The position numbers were made by a program, and so were the translations under genes. From contig QZLH01000161.1 in NCBI GenBank assembly GCA_003833135.1, forward strand, positions 125,883 to 145,600: 19,718 nucleotides of DNA, read 5' to 3'. The stretch comes from Oehlia diaphana. Its lineage: Eukaryota > Glomeromycota > Glomeromycetes > Glomerales > Glomeraceae. The stretch's first letter is position 1; every line of letters starts with the position of its first letter. The notes under the pieces are model-generated. The model was not told where the DNA came from and ran no database searches. It worked only from the letters and a program-made list of their open reading frames with translations. Positions 1 through 8,220 of the stretch are shown piece by piece.

Positions 1-57
1 TTTCAATCTGTTAGACTTTCGCGTTTGACTCTTTGGCCTTTGCAAGATTTTCAACAT
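1..57 (-). CDS. possible N-terminus of a gene leaving the left edge
   Basis: Reading leftward from an ATG at 57-55 there are 19 open codons to the window edge (MLKILQRPKSQ then TRKSNRLK). The peptide is very basic with no acidic residue, which could suit a mitochondrial or nuclear N-terminus. The first 60 bases are less AT-rich than the following 400, which is weak support for coding. No product is recognised. Another frame of the same bases ends in a stop after about 15 codons, so the choice is uncertain. Confidence 0.25.
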   Translation of the reverse strand, partial: MLKILQRPKSQTRKSNRLK

Positions 58-405
58 GGAAACTATTTATGACTATGATAACTAATACGGTGAAGTCTGA
101 TTTTCAGTTATCTGATAATGAGAAAAACAAAACTCTATGAATAAATTTGAGGTAACTACAGATCGCGTATGTATTTAATAATTTCCATATGTAATAATAA
201 TTTTTTAATTTAGAATAGAAACAATTAATTAAATATGTTATATTATTTAAATAGAAAGAGTTATTAGAATTAGGAGAAAATTAAATAATATAGTGATAAC
301 AATAACTTCTTATTTGTATTCATTAAACAATTAAAATGTTATAATAAAGATATTGTGCAAAATATTTAATAAAAAATTATAAACAACGTGATTTGTATAA
401 AGTAC
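58..405. other. AT-rich intergenic, nothing recognised
   Basis: AT-rich sequence with short A and T runs. No reading frame, hairpin or repeat stands out. If the left-edge gene is real, this holds its promoter. Confidence 0.5.
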
Positions 406-582
406 GGAACGTAAGGTAAATATAAATTCAGTTCTTTATATATTACTTGTACACTATATATAAGAGGAGTAACGTAAGGTGGATAAAGTACATCTTACGT
501 TCTGTGTCTTATATATGGGAGTAACGTAGATTGAGTAATTTATGTGATCTTACGTTACTCAATTAGTCAATCTACGTTACTC
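406..582. repeat. cluster of ACGTAAG/ACGTAGA motifs in alternating orientation
   Basis: An ACGTA-centred word recurs at least six times. Forward copies are GGAACGTAAGGT (about 407-417), GAGTAACGTAAG (467-478) and GAGTAACGTAGATTGA (519-534). Reverse copies are ATCTTACGTTCT (about 493-502), CTTACGTTACTC (549-560) and TCAATCTACGTTACTC (567-582). The 519-534 and 567-582 copies are a perfect 16-nt inverted pair, and 467-478 pairs with 549-560 over 12 nt, so nested hairpins can form. It may be the palindromic core of a small mobile element or a set of protein sites. The stop codon of the minus-strand frame at 577-1014 lies inside the last arm. Confidence 0.75.
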
Positions 583-1014
583 ACTTTCTACTCCCCCCTT
601 ACTTTCTAAATATTCATATGATTCATTTTTATTACAGACGGCTGATAACCATTGACTACCTTTACTCAATAGTAATTTATTTTGAACCCACTCTTTGTTA
701 TTAATAAATCTATAAGAAAATGGTTCTTCAGAAACTTTAGAAACTTTACAAATTAGAAAGATTGTATCTTTGCAAGGATCACAAATAGTTGATACCTTAA
801 ATCGACTATTTCTAAAGTAAAATCTAAGGTATTGGAACGTCCAAATAAAAAAAATTCTGTTTTTCCACCAAGAAAATAAATTTATTGCCCATATAACTTG
901 CGGTATGACCACAACGTCCAACAAGTGTATAAGAAAACTAGTAATAGTAATTAATTGTGAAAAAAAAGCAAAAAAGAATATAGAATATTGATGACATTTG
1001 ATTAAAAATGTCAC
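577..1014 (-). CDS. uncharacterised reading frame, possible 3' exon of a membrane-protein gene
   Basis: A 145-codon open frame whose only start is GTG; it contains no ATG, so in a eukaryote it can only be an internal or 3' exon. The N-terminal third is hydrophobic and aromatic (one or two membrane-like stretches such as FLIHLLDVVVIPQVIWAINL). The C-terminal part is balanced in charge and globular in look (SEEPFSYRFINNKEWVQNK), unlike random AT-rich translation. A plausible acceptor, TACTATTACTAG, lies near the serine at residue 26. The frame at 1055-1237 could be the 5' part, but I found no donor joining them in frame. Family unknown. Confidence 0.3.
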   Translation of the reverse strand: MTFLIKCHQYSIFFFAFFSQLITITSFLIHLLDVVVIPQVIWAINLFSWWKNRIFFIWTFQYLRFYFRNSRFKVSTICDPCKDTIFLICKVSKVSEEPFSYRFINNKEWVQNKLLLSKGSQWLSAVCNKNESYEYLESKGGVESE

Positions 1015-1054
1015 AAATACATTTAATATGTTTAAAATAACTAATTAACCACAT

Positions 1055-1237
1055 TCATTTGGTAATATGCCACAAGTCCACAACTGTGAAAAATTTATTA
1101 CGAGCGATAAAGTATAGATTAATGACGTAAACCATACTAAATGTTCGCGAAATCTTAAAATAAGTCAAAATACGATATAGGGAGTAATAATACGATATGG
1201 CGGAAATAGGGAAATAGGTGAAATGAGAAATAAACAT
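1055..1237 (-). CDS. uncharacterised hydrophobic reading frame, possible 5' exon
   Basis: A 60-codon frame starting at ATG, rich in Phe, Tyr and Ile with interspersed Arg and Lys (YRILTYFKISRTFSMVYVIN, then ARNKFFTVVDLWHITK). It reads like membrane-protein sequence. It ends in TGA 41 nt before the next minus-strand frame, which lacks an ATG. The two may belong to one intron-containing or broken gene. No family is recognised, and either frame could be fortuitous. Confidence 0.3.
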   Translation of the reverse strand: MFISHFTYFPISAISYYYSLYRILTYFKISRTFSMVYVINLYFIARNKFFTVVDLWHITK

Positions 1238-1590
1238 AAATGTGATAAAAACGTTATACTGTATATTGCCTGATTAAATGGCGAATTATTGGGCTGTATA
1301 AGTTAGGTTTATTACACATTTAGCTCTCTTAGTATAAGATAATAAAGTACTAAGTATTTTTTAATGCTATAAATTTTTTTTTTTTTTTAAGAAAATTTAG
1401 TAATTAAAAATTGGAATCATAATTTCAAATTTGTTGGTCCTAAGAATGTTATTATGGAAAGACTTTGCACATAATTCAGAAACAAATAGTTTTAAAAATT
1501 AGATATATCCAATTATTTATTTAGCTATATTTATATGAAATCAATTTAATAAATTAGTAAAGTGAGTAATCGGTAATTACTATTTATTGC
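1238..1590. other. AT-rich intergenic, nothing recognised
   Basis: Contains A/T runs around 1374-1390 and no convincing coding frame. It lies upstream of the secreted-protein gene and of the minus-strand frame at 1055-1237, which diverge from it. Confidence 0.5.
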
Positions 1591-1606
1591 TGACTTGGCC
1601 AAGTCA
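1591..1606. promoter_or_regulatory. perfect 16-bp palindrome upstream of the secreted-protein gene
   Basis: TGACTTGGCCAAGTCA is a perfect dyad with no spacer, 173 nt before the ATG at 1779. A palindrome of this length with central GGCC is unexpected in such AT-rich DNA and is the size of a homodimeric transcription-factor site. The factor is unknown; function is inferred only from position and symmetry. Confidence 0.45.
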
Positions 1607-1662
1607 TTTTAAAAAACTTGTTGTCACCTGATCACCACGTTGAGGTGCAGCAACATTGACCA

Positions 1663-1708
1663 GGGGGAAGGGAAAAACAAAAGGGAAGGGGAAACGAAAG
1701 GGAAAGGG
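1663..1708 (+). promoter_or_regulatory. G-run purine tract with G-quadruplex potential
   Basis: Six runs of three to five G (1663-1667, 1670-1672, 1683-1685, 1688-1691, 1700-1702, 1706-1708) are separated by A-rich loops of 2-10 nt on the coding strand, followed by a T tract at about 1718-1732. It ends about 70 nt before the ATG of the secreted-protein gene, so it lies in the core promoter or 5' UTR. It is the densest G clustering seen in the window. Confidence 0.55.
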
Positions 1709-1778
1709 AACAAATATTTTTTTTTTTTTTTTACAGAATCGCCATAACAAAACGTAACATCATAAATCTAAAACCAAT

Positions 1779-2136
1779 ATGAAACTTCAAAGCTTTTACC
1801 TTCTTACAGTCTTTTTCATGGGTTTATTTGTTCTTAAAAGCCAAGGTATAGTTCTTATCATATTCAGTATTTTCTCCATTCTCTTTTCAGAATGTGTCTG
1901 CTTTTTGCAGAATTTGGATAGATTCAAATCATAATCGCATAGCTGGTGATGGAAAAGGACATTACCGTAATTGTGGTTCAGACGATTATAATCACATTGA
2001 TTTTAACAATCAACAGTACTATATTGTTGCGAAAGTTGAAGGTAGTACGGAGGAAGAAAAAGTCCGAGGTCCTTTCGATAGCGATCATTTCTGTACTCTA
2101 TCTGGCGAAGTTGATAGTTGGGGATTTGACTGTTAA
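1779..2136 (+). CDS. small secreted cysteine protein (candidate effector), one intron, splice not fully resolved
   Basis: Exon 1 (1779-1845) encodes a clear signal peptide, MKLQSFYLLTVFFMGLFVLK followed by SQ: a basic start, a hydrophobic core and a small polar end. Donor GTATAG follows at 1846. The downstream frame to TAA at 2134-2136 encodes a mature domain with four cysteines (AFC, RNC, HFC and the terminal FDC), an acidic character and a DSNHNRIAGDGKGHYRNC segment. The obvious acceptor TTTTCAG at 1890 puts exon 2 one base out of frame, giving a truncated ~37-residue product. A later acceptor GGATAG at 1921 restores the frame through a 76-nt intron but drops the first cysteine. The locus may therefore be a gene with an unusual intron or one frameshifted by a base. 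Function unknown; secretion is inferred from the signal peptide. Confidence 0.6.
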
Positions 2137-3175
2137 TTGTTTATTAAGTTACAGTATTATCCCATCGATATAGTTCATTATATCTATTCCTCTATATTTA
2201 TATTATTTCTATTAATTACGTAATAGTGTAACATCCACTATTTTGAGTGTATTATTATATTATTAGTTTAATTATATTATTTCTAATAATTATATTATTA
2301 GTCATAATTATATTATTATTAGCCAAATTATTTTTCACAATTATCTTTCAAAATGTTTTGATTTTTACGTTCAATAATAAGAAAACTTTGAAATAAAAAG
2401 ATAACTTTTGAAATTAAGCATGCTCGAAATATATTGTGACTTCTACAATGCCATATGATGGCGCACCATGACTTACTGGTAATATTTTTTTATAAATCTG
2501 ATGATAATAATTATTAATAAAAAAAATTTTAAAAACGATAAAAAAAATGTCAGACTTTGAAAAGAAATTTTTTTTTTTTTTTAAACTCTAATGATAGAAA
2601 CAGGCAACAGGGAACTGAGCGTAACCTTTAAGGTCTGGTATCTCAGGATTTAATTTTTTCACACTTTATCTATGAAAGTCTCTTAATTTTCTGTACAATT
2701 AAGATTCGAACATGACACGGTAATACTTCTTTCCATGGTGTAAAATGTAACGTGATTACATGACTTTAATCACGTGTTAAATGTTGCGAAACTTTCGTTA
2801 TAAAGAATCTCCAACTGTTAACGTTTTTACAATCTATGATTATATCCTAAACTTGTATTATTCGTAATATTAGATGTTCAACTTTTTTGTTGTTTTAAAA
2901 GAATCTTTATAAGATCAATGAGTTGTATTAGATCGTAAAATTATGTTTGTTTCTACAGTAAATTAAAAAGGTTACGAAAAAAGTAATTGTAATGTTGTAA
3001 TAACGATAATTGCCACTAAATAATATTAAAAGATTACTGTATAATCTTCTAATATTTCAACAATAAGAAAACTTTCTTTTTTTTTGAAATAAAAGTATAG
3101 TTGTTTTATTTATATCCAATAAATTTTTTATTACTTTAACCATAATTCATATAAAAAGAATAAATCCTTGGATCT
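2137..3175. other. gene-free AT-rich region with low-complexity TTATATTATTA tract and a hairpin
   Basis: 2240-2330 is built from repeated ATTATATTATTAG-like words. TGTAACATCC at 2227-2236 resembles an LTR start but has no partner end. ACGTGATTA (2750-2758) and TAATCACGT (2767-2775) form a perfect 9-bp hairpin with an 8-nt loop. The right part is the 3' flank of the minus-strand F-box gene. No coding frame is supported. Confidence 0.5.
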
Positions 3176-4663
3176 TCAGATATAAGGCAAAAAATAAAAT
3201 TGTGATACATCTTGAACCCATTCAAAATCTTCAAAATTAGCATGCCAATTAAGATCAAATTTTTTAATTATTCCTTTCATTTCATAATTTTTAATTAGTG
3301 ATTTCAATTGTTTCATATACCATTGATGTTCATCTATAAAATTAACTAGGGAGATTTGCAAAAGCATAGGTTGTCTATGATTCCATTTATTAAGAAATGA
3401 TTCTAATAATTCAAAATTTAGTCCAAATTTTTCTGTAAAAATAAATTTAAATTTAGACAAATTTGATGGTGATGATCTAATTAATATTTCAAATACATCC
3501 TTATAATCAAAGCCTCTTTCATAATCAATAACTAATCCATCTAAATATTGAGAATTAGCTAATAATCTTTCAAATTCAGTAAGAGTATAATCTTTAATTG
3601 GCAGCTTAATATACCTAAGATTTGGACAATTTTGATATATCGTTTGTGTAAGTCTTCTAATTTCATCAATTTCTTTTAACGAATCATGACTAATACCAAT
3701 TGTAGTAAGTTGTACATTTGCGGTTTCAATTAATCTTATCAAGATTATATATGAGGATAAATTAGCTTTTAAGATTTTTAAAGCAGGTAATGATGTTTCC
3801 TCTAATTGATTCAAATTTTGGTTTGCATAGTTTTTAGATCGTCGAAACAGGAAAGGTGTTTCCATATCTAGAATTTTTAAATTTACTAAATGTGAAAGAA
3901 ATTCTGTAACAGGTTCCCAGTCTAAACGTAAATGTTGGATGGTATCTGCTTTTTTAATAAGTAATTTCTCAATAGTTTTCAATACTTCATCATTATCACA
4001 AGACAAATGAATTTCATTTAAGTTATTCTGAGCTTCAATTAATTTAATAATTCTAGAAATATCATTATTATCCCTTGAAATATAACAAAAGAGTTTTTTA
4101 ATAGATTTGCTTATTGTAGCTAATCCTTCCAAAATGTTTTGATGAAATTCATGACAACATAAGTTTTTAAGATCCGAAAAGCATTGTTCACTCCATGAAA
4201 TACGATATATATCATAATTAATATTTTCTGGGATAAAAAGTGAAATAAACTTTGTATATTTATTGATAAATATATTTAATAATTCATTTTTTATCATAGA
4301 ACTGGTTGATACTTCTAAAATTTTCAAATTTCTGGAAAATGTTTCTTCCAAAAATTGTAAATCTAAATGTCTCCAGAAATTAATATAATTAAATGAAGTT
4401 GGTCGATAAGTTTCTGTATAAAGATTGATCCCTTGATTTTTCAAAATATCTTTTGAGTCTTTTGATAAATGTAAAAGTATTACATTAAATAATTTATCCT
4501 CTGCTTTTTCAGTTAAAACCATTCGTCCAGGAGTTTTCCATAATATTGGCACAGTTACCTCACACCAAGATTTATTAACCAAAAGACATGAACAAAGCGA
4601 TATCATGTCATCTTGCAAATTTTCTGCTATTAAGAAAAGTACGTCTTTGTTAAGCTTCAACAT
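3176..4663 (-). CDS. F-box protein with leucine-rich C-terminal region
   Basis: A 495-residue intronless frame from ATG at 4663. Residues 2-47 form an F-box of the type seen repeatedly in Rhizophagus: LNKDVLFLIAENL, then CLLVNKSWCEVTVPILWKTP, the expected SKP1-binding helices. The rest (about 90-480) is leucine/isoleucine-rich with irregular repeats such as NLNEIHLSCDN, IQHLRLDWE, LVNLKILDME and LRYIKLP, as in degenerate LRR substrate-recognition domains. By family knowledge it would be the substrate adaptor of an SCF ubiquitin ligase in cytoplasm or nucleus. The target is unknown. The frame is intact, with a length typical of this family. No operon-like context; upstream is the 4664-5110 spacer. 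Fungal F-box genes of this kind are highly expanded. Confidence 0.9.
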   Translation of the reverse strand: MLKLNKDVLFLIAENLQDDMISLCSCLLVNKSWCEVTVPILWKTPGRMVLTEKAEDKLFNVILLHLSKDSKDILKNQGINLYTETYRPTSFNYINFWRHLDLQFLEETFSRNLKILEVSTSSMIKNELLNIFINKYTKFISLFIPENINYDIYRISWSEQCFSDLKNLCCHEFHQNILEGLATISKSIKKLFCYISRDNNDISRIIKLIEAQNNLNEIHLSCDNDEVLKTIEKLLIKKADTIQHLRLDWEPVTEFLSHLVNLKILDMETPFLFRRSKNYANQNLNQLEETSLPALKILKANLSSYIILIRLIETANVQLTTIGISHDSLKEIDEIRRLTQTIYQNCPNLRYIKLPIKDYTLTEFERLLANSQYLDGLVIDYERGFDYKDVFEILIRSSPSNLSKFKFIFTEKFGLNFELLESFLNKWNHRQPMLLQISLVNFIDEHQWYMKQLKSLIKNYEMKGIIKKFDLNWHANFEDFEWVQDVSQFYFLPYI

Positions 4664-5110
4664 TTGATAAGAGTAAACCCTGTAAAAATTTATTCGGAAT
4701 TTCTGTAAAAAACTCCGTAAATATGATACATTTAAGAATAAATTTTTTATAGGGAAGGAAAAAATTTTTTACGAATAACAAGTATTATTAACAATACTAA
4801 TATATTTAGCTAATCAATTTGTCATATATCCTCATAATAATGCATAGTGAAAATATGTGTTTAATAAAGATTGGTCCACATCAATACCATATAACCTAAC
4901 CGAATATTTCCGTTATCTCGTAAATAATCCCGTGTATCTAATTTTTTTCATTCTTGGAAACTGTAAATTCACATGGAATGTAACAATTAATAAATGTTGT
5001 TATTGTTCAGTCGATGCGTGATATAATTTATTCTACTTTTATAGTTTAATGTTTTTTTCCGAGGTACAGTAAAAATCTACAGTATGTGAATCAAGTCATG
5101 TGATCTATAA
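4664..5110. other. promoter-side spacer of the F-box gene
   Basis: AT-rich sequence between the F-box start and a transposon target site. No clear TATA box or motif can be singled out, and no coding frame is seen. Confidence 0.45.
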
Positions 5111-5120
5111 CAGTACAATC

Positions 5121-5202
5121 AAACTTACCTAGCGTCACCTAGAAAAAATGGTAGCCGGATAGGTTTTCTGGTTATACGTGATTCGGAAGCTGATTTCCGG
5201 TT
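5121..5202 (+). repeat. left terminal inverted repeat
   Basis: It includes ACCTAGCGTCACCTAG, AGCCGGATAGGTTTTCTG and CGTGATTCGGAAGCTGATTT, each matched in inverted orientation at the right end with few substitutions. One difference is a small insertion in the right copy (GGTACAGTAGCC against GGTAGCC here). Confidence 0.85.
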
Positions 5203-5312
5203 ACATTAATTACAAATTGATTATAAATCAATTTTTTACCTTTTTACCTTTTCATCAATATCTCGTTAGACACTCCACTATAAACCCTTTTCTTATCTTT
5301 CTTATTTCACTA

Positions 5313-6111
5313 ATGTCAAACTTAGGAAAATAGAACTTGTAAAGGATGCCATGTTCGTCAAAGCTATGAAATTTTCTAAATGATAAAGGTATTTTTTTAA
5401 AAAAATGTTTGCACTGCCGAGATAAACTTAAAATTGCTCATTTAAAATAAAGTACTGAAGAATCTGACACAACGATTAATTATTCAGATATTACTGAAAC
5501 TATATTCAACCATTTGATTTCTCTAAAAGATGCTAATGGACATTATGAGGTGAAAATGTGGAGTTAAATCTTGATCGTGATATTGAATTATCACCTTTTC
5601 TGTAATAACACTTATTTCAGAAGGTTAATGCTATTCATACGTTTATCGGAATAAAAAAAAAAAAAAAAGACTCTCTTCAAATATTATATAATTGCAATTG
5701 TCGAATTGAGCTTGGAAAACGGAAAGTAAAGCATCTTATATTAGATAAACAAAGAGACACATCTACCTATTTAGAACGGTACCATTGTGAAGGAACAATA
5801 AATATCAAAATCTTATCAAAACTGGACTTAATCAAAGTTAAATATTCTCATAGAGTGTTACATCTACGACCAAGGCATGTTAATATTACGTATAAATTTC
5901 ATATACAGATGCATTTTAATCTTTACTAATGTCCAAATAAATTTTTTAGGCTAAAGAATTGTTAAAAGAATCATATAACAACCCAAAATGACATCTATGG
6001 TTAAAAAATGTTCGCACGCAAAATTTCAGATTTTTGGAAAAGATGAATGATGATATTAAAGCACTAGAAACCCGTCGAACAACTAATGTCAAAAACGGGG
6101 AAAAACTTTAA
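5313..6111 (+). pseudogene. broken N-terminal transposase-type gene inside the TIR element
   Basis: Starting at ATG 5313 (MSNLGK), coding homology is visible in pieces. One frame change gives TCKGCHVRQSYEIF, another gives LNDKGIFLKKCLHCRDKLKI, so a CxxC...CxxC zinc-binding-like module is recognisable. An in-frame TAA follows near 5450, then STEESDTTINYSDITETIF to HYE at 5549. A 71-nt intron (GTGAAA...TTTCAG, 5550-5620) joins in frame to KVNAIHTFIGI, a lysine run from an A16 tract, NCNCRIELGKRKVKH, YHCEGTINIKI and HLRPRHVNIT. A second intron-like piece (5890-5949, with TACTAAT branch-point-like sequence) precedes AKELLKESYNNPK, a TGA and a final ~40 codons to TAA at 6109-6111. Breaks: at least two frameshifts and two stops. 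The catalytic part is absent. Confidence 0.7.
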
Positions 6112-6224
6112 CAAAAATACAATGTATTGGGAATAAATAAAATAAATAATAACAATAAACAAAATTTCAGAAAGAACTTTAAATATTTACTATATTAATT
6201 TATTCAGTTATTTATCTAACAAGC

Positions 6225-6312
6225 TAACCAGAAATCAGTTTCCGAATCACGTGTAACCCAGAAAACCTATCCGGCTACTGTACCATTTTTTCTAGGCGAC
6301 GCTAGGGTGGTT
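6225..6312 (-). repeat. right terminal inverted repeat
   Basis: Read on the minus strand it gives CCCTAGCGTCGCCTAG, AGCCGGATAGGTTTTCTGGG and CGTGATTCGGAAACTGATTT, matching the left end. It is 6 nt longer than the left repeat, mainly through an internal CAGTA insertion and a GG/G difference. Confidence 0.85.
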
Positions 6313-6524
6313 CAGTACAATCCTCGCCAAAAATTCGTAATTCTGGCAATCTGGCCTAAATTATATGTATTTTTTCTTTCATTATTCTGAAAACTGGTGA
6401 GGTTTTATGTTAAACGAAAAATTGAGTTGGTAATCAATTTATTTATTTTCATGGAAAAATTAAATGTTATTTGTAAAATGACACCCTAAATAAAAAAATA
6501 ATTTGATACTTTCTATAGCGTGTG

Positions 6525-7170
6525 GTTAAATAGTAAGGAATTTTACAGTACTAGCAGAAGAATTGCAAATTTGATGTCCAAACATAAGTTTCATAGAACC
6601 AAGTCTTCAATCAACAATACAGTATACTCTCTTAGTAAGTTATTTTCTTGAATATTAAATACATGAAAAGGTTCTCTTTTATACTATACTTTATCAAATA
6701 TCTAGTAAATCCTTTATCTGTAATGTATTGGGTGTCCTATAGGAGGAGGATAACAGGATGATATGGAACCATGAGTCTACTTTAGTTAGACATTTATATA
6801 TATAATAAGAATTTCCTTCTTCATAGTGAGTTGTTTTACTATAAGGGCATGGAAACCCTTCTTGCAAGTTTTGTCCTAAAGGTGCAAGTCCTTCACATTT
6901 TTCATTACACGTATGAATCTGATTAGCAACAACAGCAGCATAAATTAGTTCAGGTTAATGTACTGGGTCTGGATGAATAACATCATTTGTGATCATAACT
7001 TCAATACTGTTGTGTGTGTTGGAACTCAACATGATTAAAGAAGTCTGTGATAGTTTTTTGTAAAGTTCATTTTTCAAGGATTTAAACTTGTGAACAAAAC
7101 AGTTGACACAATGAATGGGTTTGTTTGTAGGTAAAAGTATCACCATTGTCACTAATAGAAAGTATGTCAC
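6525..7170 (-). pseudogene. relic of a Helitron-like Rep/helicase protein
   Basis: Reading leftward: the frame at 7170-6955 (PTNKPIHCVNCFVHKFKS...DVIHPDPVH) ends in TAA but continues in the same frame as PELIYAAVVANQIHTCNEKC, then EGLAPLGQ and GFPCPYSKTTHYEEGNSYYI, then YKCLTKVDSW. One frame change then gives PYHPVILLL, a stop, and DTQYITDKGFTRYLIKYSIK. After another shift RLGSMKLMFGHQICNSSAST and VKFLT end near 6525. The order HTC..KC, GFP.PYS.TT, YIYKC...D.W, PYH..LLLW-like, Y..KY and RLGSM.LMF is what I know from Helitron Rep-domain proteins in Rhizophagus; the Y..KY lies where the rolling-circle tyrosines are expected. No helicase domain follows. Decayed and non-functional. Confidence 0.6.
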
Positions 7171-7681
7171 GTAAGTGAGTCCATCAGTTTTTTGACGTGT
7201 TTAGTGTAATGTATAAGGTAAACCAATCTTTTGTATCATTGCATTTAGATGAAGCTGCTTTTGATGAAAATTAAGTAGTATCACCAGTAGGGATAGGTAA
7301 TGTCATATTTTCATCAATTATGTTACAATAGGGTAAGCATTGGGTTGAAGTAAATCTCTTGCTGATGGGAGTCTTGGGTTATTACTAGTGTTAAGTTGTA
7401 GTAATCATTTTGTATTCTGATGATGTCACAACTTTTCTAGCTGAAGGTATGACCATAAAGGCAGTAGTAATGATGAAGTCTCCATCTTAAATCAAAATTC
7501 ATTATTCGTAATTTGATGTAGTTGAAGAAGATCTTATGAAGATAATGATTTATTAATGAATAAACTTTATTTTTTATTATATGCATTTTTTATTTTTATT
7601 ATTGAAATAAATTCAAATAATTACAGTTTTATCATTATAACAATAATTACTCTTAGCTATGAAAATTTTGTTATTCGTCAG
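7171..7681. other. moderately GC-richer spacer, possibly the decayed upstream part of the Helitron relic
   Basis: Base composition and scattered minus-strand peptides (for example SSKCNDTKDWFTLYITLNTS, and FIITTAFMVIPSARKVV) suggest old coding sequence continuing the relic. Frames are broken every 20-40 codons and I cannot align them to a domain with confidence. Confidence 0.3.
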
Positions 7682-8000
7682 CATTGAGTTTCAGACTAAA
7701 AAGTTAGTTTTCAACCAAGTTTTCGAACCAGGTTTTAGCTTCTGGTTAGATCTTGCTTAAGCACTTAAACTACTACTAGTTTGGACTTTGGACCAAAACT
7801 GAACTAGTTAAACCATTTAACATCCCTCGTTTTAATATTTTTTATCATATCTTTACGATAATAAAATGATATCACTAAAAAATGATATTATTAACGATAT
7901 TATTTAATATCTCTACTGATATTATATTAAATTATAATATCAAAAATGATATCGTTAGGATAATTTTAACGATATTGGTTAAATTTTTAGGGTTTATGTA
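7682..8000. repeat. AACCA-GTTTT words, an ACTAGTT hairpin and a GATAT-rich palindromic tract
   Basis: 7710-7745 has AACCAAGTTTTCG followed by AACCAGGTTTTAG, a 13-nt near-duplicate. ACTAGTT and AACTAGT (about 7775-7809) are inverted around a TTTGGACCAAA-like core. 7866-7978 contains at least six GATAT words in both orientations, including TGATATC dyads, giving several overlapping hairpins. No gene is seen. Confidence 0.5.
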
Positions 8001-8141
8001 AAACATTACTTTGAATAATTGTTTTTATTTATTTCAAATCGAAAATTTCCCGATATATTTTTAATAATTTTTTTATTAAATAAAAAAGTACTATTATAGA
8101 TTAGAAGCAAAATAAAATGTCTGGTCATATCATATATAGTG

Positions 8142-8220
8142 CAGTCAAACCTCTATATACCGCCGATACAGCTTTTTTTTAAAAAAATTATCGGTATACA
8201 GTATCAAAATATCGGTACAT
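8142..8220 (+). mobile_element. single pogo/Tc1-like terminus
   Basis: CAGTCAAACCTCTATATACC at the start resembles pogo-family TIRs (CAGT.AAACCTC.ATATA-type ends). It is followed by repeated ATCGGTATAC and ATCGGTACAT words. No matching inverted end was found downstream in the window and no transposase frame follows, so this is a truncated end at best. Confidence 0.4.

Larger units (their letters stand above)
5111..6322. mobile_element. DNA transposon with ~85-nt TIRs and 10-bp target duplication (MULE-like)
   Basis: CAGTACAATC occurs at 5111-5120 and again at 6313-6322, directly flanking a pair of imperfect terminal inverted repeats (5121-5202 and 6225-6312). The element proper is 5121-6312, about 1.19 kb. 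It contains a broken, intron-bearing gene with two CxxC pairs and a YHCEGTINIKI...H...HLRPRHVNIT segment, a pattern I associate with the N-terminal part of MULE-type transposase proteins in Rhizophagus. Mutator-like elements make 8-11 bp target duplications, which fits. No DDE catalytic domain is present, so the copy is non-autonomous. The superfamily call is less secure than the element boundaries. Confidence 0.8.

Noticed and set aside
1946..2173. Plus-strand 75-codon frame overlapping the secreted-protein exon
   Set aside because: It is the shadow of the cysteine-rich exon in another frame, with no signal peptide or family pattern.
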